A DNA stretch of 64,000 bases from Acarospora socialis. Taxonomy: Eukaryota > Ascomycota > Lecanoromycetes > Acarosporales > Acarosporaceae. Both the position numbers and the translations under genes were made by a program. The notes below the pieces were generated by a model that had not been told where the DNA came from, made no database searches, and saw nothing but the letters and a program-made list of their open reading frames with translations. Location: assembly GCA_025617375.2 (NCBI GenBank), contig JAMYGW020000005.1:2328501-2392500 (forward strand). Direction: 5' to 3'. Below, in pieces: positions 1-13,500 of the stretch; within the stretch, counting starts at the first letter, position 1, and the number at the start of each line of letters is the position of its first letter.

Positions 1-435
1 TAGTGTTGCCGTTGTAAAAGTTGCAAAATCTTTCTACTTACCCAGTCATGACACTTACCCTTCCCTGCACTACATCCTATAGTGGTTGTATATCAGGTAG
101 GGCTAGGCATTTAGCTTATTATTGACATAAAATTGCAATGAACAGTGTGTGTAAAAATAATGATGAAGTAAGTTTCACATGATTCACTTCATAACTAAAA
201 TGATTCTATCAATATAGATATCTTCATAGAGAAATCTATCACATGCTTCACAAGCAACCTGGTGAGCTTCTAAGGTTGACTGCTCATGAGTAACTCAATA
301 GCAAGTTCTCTCATACACATCTTTCTCTGACAGAATGTCTGTCAGACTCAGATCTGTCTGAGTATGACAGTAACATGAAGCTAGTTGATACTCTTGATAA
401 GAAGATAGAATTTGTAAGAAGATTATGATTATAAG
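1..435. other. AT-rich flank left of the retrotransposon stack
   Basis: I see no gene here. The stretch is AT-rich like the neighbouring transposons and is the host side of the outermost insertion (its target duplication is 431-435). The only structured signal is two CTTACCC words at 37-43 and 54-60, 17 bp apart. They are the reverse complement of the GGGTAAG core that makes up the array at 58-62 kb. Confidence 0.6.
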
Positions 436-786
436 TGTAATGTTTTCACAGAAGATTTCTCTTGTATAAGAACTAAGAATTGTGTTTATTAATATAAAAG
501 CTGATCTGAAACAGTTCTGATCTTTAATTCTTAGATTGTTATTTAAGTTGAACACAATTCTTTTCATAAGAAAAATGATCATGATTATATACTGAGTCTG
601 CTTGCTGATCTCATTACTGAGCTCATTGAACTGACTTATTTATGCAATCTGTTGAGCTTACTTATCAAACTCATCATCAAACATATTGAGATGTCACATA
701 ACTTCTGTCTTAACAGACAATCTGTTAAATGCTTTTTCTGTGTATAAGTCAGTCTGTATTTCATCTTTTTAAGTATAATTATAACA
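436..786 (-). repeat. 3' LTR of the outermost gypsy element
   Basis: It is 351 bp and begins TGTAATG and ends ATAACA on the + strand, which is TG...CA once read on the element's strand. It aligns along its length with 37,771-37,958 plus 39,689-39,851, and more loosely with the LTRs of the copies at 1,659-7,797 and 18,886-25,111. The three elements are therefore subfamilies of one lineage. Confidence 0.75.
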
Positions 787-860
787 TTATTCTTTTTCTT
801 TTAGATGCTAATTCTCTAGATCTATATAAGTGAGAATATTCACATTGTTTGTCATCAACA

Positions 861-1084
861 ATGATGCTTTCTAAAAATTGCAAAGAAAATTCAGATTGAT
901 AATGCATTCATTTTGTTCTTTTGTGACTATTGTGTCAGTTGTGACATCAATTATTTTGTAATGAAATCTTGATCAAAATGCAATAAGTGTACTCATCATG
1001 ATCATTCATATATCAATGTGTTGTAAAAGTCTCTTGATAAAACTCATCTTTCAATTCAAAAAAAAATAAGTAAAGTATTGAACC
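861..1084 (+). pseudogene. Antisense Cys-rich accessory gene, copy 1 (5' part)
   Basis: This reads opposite to its host gypsy element, just inside the 3' LTR. After an ATG at 861 or 864 the sequence encodes paired cysteines (FCDYC, then CD, then SKCNKC) in the same arrangement as the copies at 2,068-2,519 and 24,190-24,681. At least two internal stops are present, including a TGA where the other copies suggest Trp or Arg. It is cut off at 1,084 by the copia insertion, and a short stretch of the 3' end resumes at 32,124. The function is unknown; the Cys spacing suggests metal binding. Confidence 0.5.
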
Positions 1085-1294
1085 TATTGAAAGATAAAAA
1101 GAATACTTGTGCTATACTGCTAACTAACTGTCTATTTAGTGAAATGTACACTGTCAACTTGACTGTGATCAATGTGAGTTATAAAGATTGTCTATTCACA
1201 TACTCTGTCATGTAGATTATATAGATAATGAGTAACTTTTGATGTTAGTTTCAATTAAGATTATAAAAGCAGCTAAAACATCACACTTCTTAAC
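1085..1294 (-). repeat. 3' LTR of the Ty1/copia element
   Basis: It is 210 bp, starts TATTGAAAG and ends CTTAACA, and matches the reverse complement of the solo LTR at 35,249-35,459. The first 60 bp also match 14,744-14,804, the broken 5' LTR. The terminal TA in place of CA is explained by one C-to-T change. The left flank is GAACC; its partner copy is not present. Confidence 0.65.
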
Positions 1295-1299
1295 ATTCT

Positions 1300-1658
1300 C
1301 ACTTGATGACACTGCATCTATTGACTTTCACTAACAGCAAGTTTCAGTTGTTCAACAAAGTGCTCAAAGATTCATTTAAATAAAAACTTAATTAGTTCAT
1401 CAGTCATCATATCTTGACTGAACACAAAGTTCACATCAATTTAATTTCACTTGTGCAGATTACAGATATGATGATAGACAATGTTAATATGTTTTAATTG
1501 CTCATGCACATGTGCATTCTTAATCAAAATCAAGACAATCTAATTGTCTTTCTTGAGCTGAAGAGATAAGATTGCTTGATGAGCTTCATTTTTCTTGATG
1601 TTCACACAGTATAAATTATCTTCAAGATACTTACTCATATTTATGTCTTGCAGTATCT
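1300..1658 (-). pseudogene. Copia RNase H, C-terminal part
   Basis: The minus-strand translation gives the copia RNase H tail: a KHINIVYHHI block (usually KHIDIRYHFI), then NFVFSQDMMTDELIK (usually V.S..M.AD.LTK), then FEHFVEQLKLA. Asp-to-Asn changes and stop codons fit G:C to A:T decay. The frame breaks at 1,658 where the gypsy copy is inserted and resumes at 7,803. Confidence 0.65.
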
Positions 1659-2067
1659 TGTAATATTCTAATCTGAGATTTCTTGAGTATGTAGAGCTAA
1701 GAGTTTGTGCTTATTGATATAATGACTGGTCTGAAACAGTTCTGGTCTTTAACTCTTAGATGATTATTTAAGTTGAACACAATCATTTTCATAAGAAAAA
1801 TGACTCTACTATATAGAACTGACACACTCAGCATGTTCAGCACACTCTTGTGTTCATTATTCTGATAGTGCTTCAGCACTATTGCATGCTTTGTTAAGTC
1901 TTGTGTTCATTGTTTCATGTCTGAGTGTTTAGTTTCAATTATACTTCTGAGACTGTTCATACTGAATGCAGTATGATTGTAACATCATTTTTTTCTTCTC
2001 AGACATTTAGTTTCTAGTGTCTATTTAAGTGAGAGTATATATTCTAATTGCTTGTTCATCACTCAGA

Positions 2068-2519
2068 ATGCTTAACAAATTCAAAAACTGTCTTGTGCTT
2101 GCAAAAGTCATTTCTCAGTGTGGTGTCATTTTCTCACTTGCTTGTGAGTGTTGTTGTCATTGTGACATTCTCTGTGTTTGAATGACAGATGCTTTCAAAT
2201 ATGTAAAGTATACTTGTTGTGATTGTTTCTGTGTTTCAATATCTCTTAAGTTGCTGAACTGAGTTCACAAGAAGTTTGAGTCTCAACTTGATGAGATTGA
2301 GACTGAGCATGCTGCTCAGCTTGAAATTCTTTAAAATTTAAATTTCAAAATTCTGCATCTTCATACAACAATAAAGCAGAATAAGTCTTGAATTTTTCAA
2401 AAGATTCAGTGTGTTGCTGTCAAGCTTGACAGTGATAATGATGAAACAAAAAATGAAACAAATTCTTCAACTGATCAAAACTTAAGTCAGTTTATAAACT
2501 CAGTGTCATCATTCTTCTG
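2068..2519 (+). pseudogene. Antisense Cys-rich accessory gene, copy 2
   Basis: It starts at an ATG 84 bp inside the 3' LTR and runs opposite to gag-pol. Recognisable parts in order: a Cys cluster (CECCCHCDILC, then TCCDCFCVS), a predicted coiled-coil stretch beginning FESQLDEIETEHAAQL, an acidic LDSDNDE segment, and SQFINSVSSFF at the end. Four or so in-frame stops occur, several as TGA where the other copies suggest Trp or Arg. The 3' end overlaps the end of the integrase gene on the other strand. The same architecture occurs at 24,190-24,681. Confidence 0.55.
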
Positions 2520-5500
2520 AAACTCTATTGATCTTTTTTCTCAAAATATTGAAGTGTTCTTGTGCAGTTCTTGAGATTCTTCTTGAGTTCTCAGATATTT
2601 TCTGAGATATCATAATCTTTTCATTTGATGAGATAATAAACTTTTTCATTAATCATTCTCTTTTCTAAAATGTTCTCAACTTCATATTCTTTATTGAATT
2701 CAACAGACATTTCAATGATTTGAAGTGATATGAACTGATTGCAGTGCTGTAGCATGAATGCATGAAATATCAGATGTATTCTCATTTTCTTAAGTAAGTC
2801 TAGCTTATAGCTTAGTTCTTTAATGTTCTGTATGATCTTGAATGATTTAATGCTTTTGCTTTTCAGCTTTTTGCTTTTTTTCTTAGTTCATATGTTGTTC
2901 ATTCTTAGATATACTCTTTCTTCTTCTTCAAATGATTTTGTCTCTGTCATTTGTTCTGTCTGCTGTTCAATTCATCTCATTAGATCTTAATATAGTTTCT
3001 TTATCTAAGCAATATTCAGAATTATTTTTTGACTCTGTGATCTGTGTTCTTTGAGATCTCATCATATCTTCAAATTGTAGTTATAGTTCATATAGAAAGA
3101 TGTTTCTTTCATGATTTTGTTCTTTGTGTTGTTGTATGCAAACTGTGTCATTAACAACAGTCATACTCAGTTGTTCTGAGTTTTGTTGACATAGTGTCTC
3201 AAGTACATCTTTACTGTCTGATTCATTCATTCACTTTGTTCATTTGTCTGTAAGTGATATGTCATTGACATCTTGTGTTTTATTCTGAGTTCTGCTGTCA
3301 GCATTTTTCAAAACTTGCTTGTAAACAGCTTGTTTCTGTTGGTGATAAACTTCTTTGATAGCTTGTGATTGCTAATCAATTCTTGTAGTATTGTGTATGT
3401 CAATATTGATGCTGTCACAGTTTCTCTGAATGAAATGAACATCATGTATTTGATTAATCTGTTCACTATAATCAATATACTATTGAATCTTATTTTTCAT
3501 GCTGAATCTTTTGATGATGACAATTTTGTAATGAAATTCATGATAACTGACTCTCATGATGCATCTGATGCATTCAGTCATGTTACTTTGTTATATCTTC
3601 TATCTTAATTGATCTTGTTTCTTCAGTATGAGTTGCACATAACAATTATCTTAATGACTCAATTTTTAAAATCACTGACATTGCATCTTCTTCACACTAG
3701 ATTCTCAGTGCATTTGACTTTTAGATGTTCTTTAACTCTGTTGTAATGACACATTTTAATGAGTTCTTTGTTCATCAAGAAAGCTTGTTCTATCTTATAC
3801 ATTGCTGCTAAGTTCTTGATGAGAATTTCTTAATTGTCTTTGTTCAAAATTCTGATGTGTATCATTTGTATACTTTCATGATCAGATTATCTGCTCAAAG
3901 CATTTACTTCATTATTCTTATTACTTTTCTTGTAATGTATCTGAAATTCATAATCTACTAACTACTTTGTTCAATGAATCTGTTGTTGATTGAGTTGCTT
4001 TGTTGTTGTGAAGTTTCTCAGATTCTTGTGATCTGTGTAGATCTGAATTGACTTGTTTATTTTTACAAGATAAGATTTTCAATTTTGCAGTGCTTTCACT
4101 ATTTCAAGAAGCTTTTTATCATGAATCTCATATCTTTTCTTGAGTTCTGATAGCTTTCTAGATTGATATGCTATGAATTTTTGCTGCTCATTCTCAATCT
4201 GATACAAACATGCTTTTATTGTAAAATTCAAAGTGTTGATTTTCAGTGTCTTCTCACATGCTGAATTGAATATTCTTAGATGTGCTGTTTCACTAAAACT
4301 TTTCTTTAATATGTGAAATGCATTCTTCTGTTCTTTATCTCAATGTTATTTTTTACTCTTGTGTGTTAAATGCATCAGCAGTTTCACAATTTTTGCATAG
4401 TTTGATACAAACTTTCAATAATAGTTTGTTAACTCTAGAAAGATCTGTACTTTCTTAATTCTTTTTGACATTAATTAGTTTTTGACTGCTTTTATCTTCT
4501 TTGAATTCTTCTTAATCTGTTCAAATCAAATTACATAGTTTAGAAACTCAACTTTCTTGATTTCAAATCTGTTTTTTGACTTTTTTATGTACAGAGCTCT
4601 CTCTTTGAGTCTTGTTAGTATCTTGTACACATGCTTGTGATACTTCTCAAGATCTTCTGAGTATATCAGAATATTGTTGAGATATGTGATCACAAAATTG
4701 TTGAGATATTCTCTTAATGTGTCATTGATTAATTGTTGAAAGATGACTGAGACATTCTTCAGTTCAAATGACATAACAGTATATTCATAATGTCTGTATT
4801 GTGTTCAGAATGCTGTTTTTCATTTTTCATTTTCTTTCATTCTGACTCAATAGTAGATGTTTTTAAGATTTAAGCTTGTAAATCATTTAGTCTTGCTCAA
4901 TCAGTCTTGTAATTCTTCTATCAACAATAGAAAATAACTGTCTCAATGAGTTATCTTGTTGAGTTGTCTGTAATCAACACATAGTCATTTTTTGTCATTT
5001 TTTTTTGATATGAACAGAATTGAATATTCTGTTGATGATTTCAATGATTTTATGAATTCTCTCTTGAGATTCTCATCAAGATAAGCTCTTACTTTCTTGA
5101 GTTGATCTTTGCTCATTGAGTACAATGATATTCACTTAGATTGCTTTTTGTTCAATAATGATATTTTGTGATTTCATGACTTATGTTCTGATAAGCTCAT
5201 TTCTGATTGTTTGAGAATCTTATATGTATCTTTGACTGCACATATCTCTTTCATAACTCAATTAATTCTCAGATTCTTTTCATGCAATTAAGACATCTTT
5301 AGTATTGTGTTATATTTGATTGATTTCATAACATTGAATGTTATCTCTTGTGAATTTTCAAGAATTGAGACTTTCACACAGATTTTCTCATCAATTCTTT
5401 CAATGATTTCATTTGTCATTCATATGTTGAATGAACAGTGCACTCACTGTGTCACTAATCTCAACATGTTAACTATTTGTTGACTCATAATGTTGCTGTC

Positions 5501-7479
5501 TGCTTCAGAATTCATCAATGTGTTGATTTAATGTTTGTTGATCTCAATCTTGATTCATATTCAACAATCATTGTCTTGTCTTTGAGACACCACTAGCTTC
5601 TTATTCTCTAGTCTTGTCAAGAAAGCATTTCATTTTTTGACTTCTTCAGTTCTTCAGCTCATCTTCAAAGTTCTTAAAATTATCTGAGTTTTCTTTTGAT
5701 CATAAGATTTGCATACTTTAGACTGTGCTGCTCAATGCATCTTTTTGAGTGTAATTGAGATTCATACTGATCATACTTCATCTGCAACTGACTCTCAAAG
5801 ACTTTTACTCTTTGCAGAAATTCAAATGATATATATTCTTCACTGAAGATTCATCTGTCTTCATTCTGCATGATATATTTTTCAGGTAAGTATATTTTAA
5901 TTTTGTGGCTCTTTGTTCTTTACACAAGAAATTTTGACATTGATTTTCACATAGTCATTCATACATCTCTCATTAGTTCATCAAATTCTCTGCATGTCTT
6001 CACTCTCTGAGTTTAAACTCTTTGCTTTTTCTTCTGCATCATCTTGCAGTTTAATGTTATTTCTTTTTGAGCACTTAGATCTTTCTTGATCTTTGTTTGA
6101 TACTTCTTTGAGAACTCTGTCTCAGTATTGTTCAAACTTTCTCTTATAAGTGTATTGTTATTGAAAAATATTCATGATTCATCAATCTGAGATTCATGAT
6201 CATCAGTCTCTTTAATGTCATCTTTGAGAACATTGTCTTCTTTCTCAGCATCAAGAACTTTTTTCTTGATAAGAATAGTTAATTCTTTCTCACAAGTTGA
6301 TTGATCTGTCATGTCATATCTTTCTTTGCATGATTTCTGAGAGTATCATCTGACTTCATCTTTTGCACTCATGTGTACTCTGCACATGTTATTGTAGCAG
6401 ACTGTTTAGCTGAGAGTGTCATGCACTACACATATATTCTTCTTGACTGTCACTGCAATATTTTTTCTCTTCATCTGAGATCTGTTGCATTCTCAGACAA
6501 GATGTTCAGATTTTCTGCAGTTGTAATATATTCACATTTTGTTTCACAGTGTTATCTGAGACTTAGTGAATCACTTCATTTAACATTCAAACTTCACTCA
6601 TCTAGTTTTTTATGATTTCTAATGACACTTCTTGATCATATTAAGATTCATAGAATCTGTTCTTCTATGTTTTATTGATAAAATGTATTACTTTAATTAC
6701 AATCAAAAGCTTTCTTCTTGATCTTTTATCATAGATGATATTCAATATTCTTTTTATTTCATCTGTTGTTCTCACTGATGACTATCAATGTTGATACTTA
6801 GATCAATCATTCTTTGAAGATTGTCTGATTGTTTTGCTTGAACTATTTCATCTTTGATGAATTCTCTCAACTCACAGTAGTATTGATAGATAAGTGCTTC
6901 ATCATTTCATTTAATAAGTGTTGCTAACTGCTGAAACTTAATGATGTATACTGCTGCTGATCTATTCTGTCACAAGATGTGAACTTATTTTTTGACTGCT
7001 CTCTCTTCATCAATCATTCTGAAGACTTTTCTTAGCTTTTTTTTAAATCATTCATAGTCATTGAACATAGACTTCACATCAGTATTATGTTCTTTGTATT
7101 TCTTTTCTAGAAACTCATGCAGCTTGAGATCAACTCAATTAAAGACTGCATTCACAAGATAGATTGTTGCAAACAGTGTTTTTTCTTGATTGATTTGAAA
7201 CTTTAATTGATTGAACTCAATGTACAGATTAAACTTAGTCACAAAGACTCACAGCTTTTCTCATTCTTCATCAAAGATATTTAATATCTGTATCTTAAAT
7301 GCACTCAGAAATAGTTGTATAGTCTGAACTGACATCATCATTAATTGTGTCATCATTCTATCTAAAGTAAATAATAAAGATAAGTTTGTCTGAACTTGTC
7401 TCAGAAACAAGATTGAGATGTTTTTCTGTGTGTCAGACATTGTACTTGTTATATCATAAGAGTGTTCAAAGTGTAACAT
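2505..7479 (-). pseudogene. Gag-pol of the second chromovirus copy
   Basis: On the minus strand gag begins at the LTR edge (a first ATG at 7,479 lies in the last bases of the LTR; a likelier start is MSDT at 7,440). Protease and RT follow. The RT block at 4,526-4,774 reads MSFELKNVSVIFQQLIND, then VITYLNNILIYSED, where active family members have YLDD, so both catalytic Asp are Asn. RNase H and integrase follow leftwards, with long stretches recognisable between 2,500 and 4,400. Stops occur throughout. In the sister copy a chromodomain-like segment ends the integrase. Confidence 0.7.
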
Positions 7480-7802
7480 TCTAATCTGAGATTTCTCAAG
7501 TATGTAGAGTTAAGAGTTTGTACTTATTGATATAATAATTGATCTGAAATAGTTCTGATCTTTAACTCTTAGATGATTATTTAAGTTGAATATAATTGTT
7601 TTCATAAGAGAAACAACTCTACTATATAGAACTGACATGTCTAGCATGTTCAGCATGTTCTTGTGCTCATTGTGTCAATAGTGTCTCAGCACTATTGCAT
7701 GCTTTGTTAAGTCTTATACTCATTGTTTCATGTCTGAGTGTTCAGTTTCAATCATACTTCTGAGACTGCTCATATCAAATACAGTATAATTATAACATAT
7801 TT

Positions 7803-8570
7803 GTGTAAGTCAGACTTCAGTCTTTGCACATATTGACATAATTATATATTCAATTTCTGTAATTAAGATGACAACAGACTTCTGTTTTCAACTTGTTCAT
7901 GATATTAATTTATCTTCAAGCATGTATACATGTTTTAGAATTAACTTTTGATCTTGTTTGTCTGATGCATAGTTAAAGTTGAAATATTTAAGCATGATTT
8001 GACTCTCACTGAGTCTGTACACAATGTTAAAATTGATAATTAATTTCACATATTGCAGCAATTTCTTAAACACATGTTCATGATGTTCTGTGAGATCACT
8101 AAGATATTAACTTAGTTAATTTAAAGCAAAGATGATGTTCAGTCAAGTATGAATCATCATATACATCAGACTTTCAATTGCATGTTAATATTGTTTTTAA
8201 TCTATTCTTTGATCAGCTGAGCTGATGAGATGAAAAACATTATATTTATTAAGTAAAATTGTTGTGATCTTATGCTTGTCAAATTACATATAAAGATCTT
8301 TCAGCATCTTATTTACATAGTGAGTCTGATTTAGATGTAGAGTTTCTCTCTTGTGATTGTGTGTGACTTGTATATCAAGAATTTTCTGTGTCTTCTTCAA
8401 GTTCTTAACTTTGAATATTTTCACAAGAGCTTTCTTGAATCAGAAAACATGTGTCAGACTTGCTGAAACTACAATTATATTGTTTACATAGAGAAGCAGC
8501 ATGATTCTTTTGATGCTGTTGATGAGAAGACATGAGTTAATGTTGCTTTGATAAAAGTTGTTATGAAGCA
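7803..8570 (-). pseudogene. Copia reverse transcriptase, C-terminal half
   Basis: The minus-strand reading gives LLYVNNIIVVSASL (the catalytic YVDD box with both Asp changed to Asn), then FKVKNLKKTQKILDIQV (usually F.MkDLGe...fLGI.v) and TLHLNQTHYVNKML (usually L.LsQ..Yi..iL). This is a clear Ty1/copia RT. The N-terminal part continues across the inserted element at 10,564. Confidence 0.7.
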
Positions 8571-10563
8571 TGATCACTTCACATGAGATCATGCTGATTA
8601 AGCATGCTTATTAAGCATTCTCATCACATATATAGTGATCACAGTTCTTTACTCACTTACTCTCTTAACTTACTTATATATTATATCTTAAATCACATAG
8701 CTTAGATTTACACTTTAACAATTGATTGCACCAACTGCACAAATTCTTAATTCTTGATTCTTTGATTAGATCAGTCAAGTTTCTACATTTAGTTTTTATT
8801 TACTAGCAAATTCTCATACAAATTATGACACTCAGTACCTGTCAGATCACTTGAAATGGTTTGAATAACATGATGAATAATGATTTGAATTTGACATCAG
8901 TTATACTCACAAACATTTCAAATAAATATGATGAATCAATGATCTCTGAATTCATAAAGATCACACTTACATCATTTAAATCTTTAATCTGCAATAACAT
9001 CAAAAACATTGTCATACAGATTCTTCAGCAGCTAAACATAGTGTTATAAAGCATCTGAGCAAGGTTCTGAAACATTACAAAATGAATTTTAAAATAAGTC
9101 TTCAAATAAGTCTCAAAACAAGTCTCAATATAAGTACTATAGATTTCAAACTCAGTCAGAATGTTATAGAGTGAAAGAACTAGACTTTTTTGATTTTAGA
9201 TCTATGAAAGATGTCTTAATGTCAGAAAGAAAGTCTATAATTTGTGATGTTTATCTATTTGTCAGTTGAATTTGCAAGATAGTTTTAGTTCATAAACTCA
9301 ATGCAGTTAGAAAGAATCTCAGCATGAATCTTCAAGACAAAACTATGAAGTGATATCTAGCTGAATTAACAGTCATGAAATGTATAAATCTTCATAGTAT
9401 TAAGACATGATGTGATGTTCTGATGTCATAATTTACATTTTTGTTGACTGACACTATGATCTCAATCATACACAAATACTACACTCACAACAACATCATC
9501 AATCATCACAAATCTACAGTGTATTTACAGACTATTATTCATCTTTCAACAACAACACACCTGTCTACCTCATCTGCACTAATGATGATCTATTAAAACA
9601 TCAACTCAAATCTTTATCACAATCTCAAGAAACTTATCTCAATAGAGGTCTTTATTCAGGTCTTAAACTCACAAAAAACTATATAATTTAATCTATATAG
9701 TCACTATTGATGATCTCTGAATCAGTCATCATATAAATTTTTATATTGATTTTTAAATTAGTCTTCAAATCAGTCTTCACATTGATGTTACAAAGATTCT
9801 AATTTGAATAATTCTTCATGAAATGCTTGTGTGATCAAGACTTCTAAACTTATGCATTTTACATTTACAAATGAGTTATAAGTTTACAATGTGGTCACTG
9901 ACAATAACAACAACAATGATGATGATGAAAATGCTGTTTATCATGTTGAATATGATGCTTCTACAAATGTCTATAGATTATATTGTTAAATACTTTGTGT
10001 TTGATGTTATTGAATCTTTAAATCAGACAAAGAGCTACAGCAACACAAGTGACTAGATTATGGTGATTTCTAGTGTTTTTTTGACATCAAAATGCATACA
10101 AATTGATGTCTTTTTGACATGACTTGTTACTAGTCTTTATTCATTCATTTCATTGATTTCAGACTCAATTTCACACTCATTTTTGCACACATTTCTATGA
10201 CTACAATGTGTTTTCATTTACATCAAATTCACACTCAAAAACAGTCTTTCTGCACACACTGTGTTATCATTACAATAACAAGATTATGAAAGTGAATTAT
10301 AATGAATTCTAGAGCAGATGAGACATCAGATGAATATAAAACATGATTATAGATAGTTGTCACAGTGAGAGCACTGTCTTTCAGTTTCAAAGAAGAAAAC
10401 TTATTACAGAACATGATCACTTCACATGAGATCATGCTGATTAAGCATGCTTATTAAGCATTCTCACTACATATATAGTGGTCACAGCTCTTTACTCACT
10501 TACTTTTTTAACTTACTTATATATTATATCTTGAATCACATAGCTTAGATTTACATTCTAACA
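8571..10563 (+). mobile_element. Non-autonomous LTR element, about 2.0 kb, 150-bp LTRs
   Basis: Direct repeats of 150 bp at 8,571-8,720 and 10,414-10,563 start TGATCACTTCACATGAG and end with TAACA. They interrupt the copia RT. Directly after the left LTR is ATTGATTGCACCAAC, resembling the GGTAGCACCAAC that follows the left LTR of the element at 37,959; this is a plausible primer-binding site in the same position. The interior has only short broken frames (for example 8,861-9,049) and no RT or integrase that I can find. I could not find a convincing target duplication (AAGCA against AAAGT). Confidence 0.6.
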
Positions 10564-13500
10564 AAAGTCTAGCTTATGCAGATCAGTAACACATCATTTA
10601 TGTTAATCTTGCATGACTTACTTCAGATTATAAAGATTACACAGTATATACAGTGTACAGTTAGATGCAATTTGAACTTTAGAAAAAACTGTCATGTAGA
10701 TGATCTTTTTAAGAAAGAATTTTGTGAAGATGTTGTTGATATTTATCTGATGACATTCAAGATTCTTAAGAGCAACAATGACAAAAAAGACTCAAAGAGT
10801 GTTGAACTTGACTGTAAATGCAAAGATGTTCTCATAATCAATGTTATACATCTGTGAAAAATCTCTCATCATAATTTTTGTTTTAAACTTGTTCAGAAAT
10901 TCATCAGTGTTCAGTTTGAGTTTAAACATCTTTTTGCTGATCACTATATTTACATTTTTTGATGATATAATCTCTTCTTATGTTCTGTTGACTGTTAGAG
11001 TCATTAATTCTGTATAAATAGCATTTTTTTACATCTCTTCTCAAACTGAGTCTTTTATTGCTTCAACATAGATAACAGATGTGAAAATGTCAGATCTGAT
11101 ATTCTCAGTATTTTTTTCATTATCTGCAGTGAGTGCTGTAAATATCAGCATAATTCATAATATTTTAATCATAAACTCATCAAAGTCTTCATCATTATTG
11201 TTCTGTTTTCTCTTTGAAATCTTAACACACAAGAATGTTTTAACTTTCTCAGTTAAAATATTTAATGCTTTGCTGACAGAAACTTCAATGTGTAAAAATT
11301 ATTTAATTTCATTCTGTTTATTTGTCTGTAATCTGTTTAAGTTAATTACAGTTGATCTATTCATCATATAAATGTCTGATGAGAATGTATTGAGATTGTC
11401 TGCAGTTAACTTAAACTTTTTTTTGTCATTTAAACTCATGAGTCTGAGTCTGTAAATTTGCTCAAAAACAATAAACAGAGTTGTAGATGCTGCAGAATCT
11501 GTGATGACTGCATTTTTTCATGATTACTTAACTGATTTCTGTTCAGACAGAATGTTTAGTGTTTATTTTTGCAGTTTGAAATCAACATTGTCTTTCTTCT
11601 CATTCTCAATGAACTTTACAACATAACTTTTAATAATTCACTTAAGATCTGAAACTCAAAGCAGATACTGTTTTGTGATTTTATTCACATAGTTCATGAA
11701 GACTCTCACTCATTCTTAATTCATGAACTTGTTCTGTCTGTTCTTCAGCAATGACTTGAGATCAATATAGAAGTAGTACTTGCAATCTCAGACACAAATA
11801 TAATCAATGAATAGCTGCACATCAGTGAAGATCTTCTTCAAAGTTGTTTATCTGTCATTAATTAAGAAATCAGTTGCTGTTCAATTGTGAAGATAGATGT
11901 CAGTAGTGCAATATTCACAATGAGAAGTTAAGTTCTCAGTAGAGATCTATTGAGCTCAATGCCATATAGTAATTAGTATGTAATGAGAAGTCATGACTAT
12001 CAATGTTAAGTGTATAAGTGAAAGTCTGTTATTATTACACTCTAGCTATGTGTGAAAGTTATATAAGATCTAAGTGAATAGACATGACTGAGCAAGCAGT
12101 CAAATAAGCAAAGCATCTAGAGTATAATCATAACAATAAACATCTATTTGTGCTGTCTTCACTCAGAACTTTATTGAAAGTTCTGTTTTTTTGATCATGA
12201 TGTGCACTGAAGTCTCAATAATACAAATGACTCTTTCAGCAACATTATTCTGAATAGATATGTAGAGCATAGTATACTGCAGTGTGATGTTAAAAAATTT
12301 ACATCAGTCATTCAGAATTGATCTTAACTCTGTAACATTGTCACTCTGTACAGCAAGCATTTTCATATTAATTTGAAGCTCAATTTTTAGTCATCACTCT
12401 TGCAGTTTCTGTAAGACATTATTGCATTACTTCAGCAATATTGTTTATATCTTTCAAAAATAGTTGTTCACAATCTTCAGAAAGTACTGATGTTCAGTAA
12501 ATAACAGAAATAAAAAATCACATATATCAATGAAAATCAGAACAAGAATGTTGATCTTTTTCTTGCTCACATTGTGTTCTTGCTGATTGACAAACTTAAT
12601 GAAAACACAAACTTCACAGATGTTCTTCTTGTCTTTAGCAATGAAAATTGACTGCTCAAAAATCATGACTTTATAAAGATCATGAAGCTTTGCAGAGTTA
12701 AAATAAACAAATTGTTGATGTTATAGCTTGTAAATCTTAATCTTTTCACTTGAAAATGAAGTATCAACAGAAGATGAAGTGTCAGCAGAGCTTAACAAAT
12801 CAGTCTGTATCTGAAAGTTCACATTCAGTACTGTGACTGAAAGAGTTATTTCTAAATTAAGTAATATGTGTATGACAGATAACAGAGTGAACTCATTCAG
12901 TTTTTTTGCAATATATTTAATTATATAGACATCATCTCATTCAGACACTTTTATCATGACATTGTTATGTTTATTTCACATATAAAGACTGTGCTGATCA
13001 AAGCTTTTCTGCAATTTCATTTTACACATTTACTTTTTTGACAGAAGATTGACTTCTAATTTAGACATATAAAATGTTGAATTCAGATTCACAAAGTTTC
13101 TGAATTTATTCTGCATGACTGCAACTTCATAGTAGTGTGAGTATAAGTGTTTTTCTTCAACTTTAATTTATCAACATCATATGCATATTAAGAAGTCACT
13201 GAAGAGTTAATGTTGATTAATTATGTGTGTGAAGCATTTAAAGTTCACAATTTACTCAGAGCTGAGTATCTTACTGACAGCTTTCTTAAACAAAGTAACA
13301 ATCTCATTGTTTTTCTCTGCATCAGACTCAGATGAGAATAAATTACTGTTTTTCTCAGTTTTAACATTAAAAGCTTTATGCTTTCTGTTCTTGTGCTTAA
13401 ATCTTATTTTGTCTTTATGATGTAAGTTGTCTGCAGACAATTTGTCTGACTTTTTGACTGACTTAACTGTGATTAAAATAGATAAAATTCTTAACTTAAC

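Larger units (their letters stand above)
1659..7797 (-). mobile_element. Ty3/gypsy chromovirus, second copy, with both LTRs
   Basis: LTRs of 326 bp lie at 1,659-1,984 and 7,472-7,797, each with TGTAAY...RTAACA ends. Flanking 5-mers are TATCT (1,654-1,658) and TATTT (7,798-7,802), a duplication differing by one C-to-T change. It is inserted into copia RNase H. Many LTR differences are CA in one copy against TG in the other, which is what an ancestral CG mutated on opposite strands gives. The internal region holds gag-pol on the minus strand and an antisense accessory gene on the plus strand. Confidence 0.75.

Noticed and set aside
8566-10568. Target duplication for the 2-kb LTR element
   Set aside because: Flanks AAGCA and AAAGT do not match well enough even allowing for transitions.
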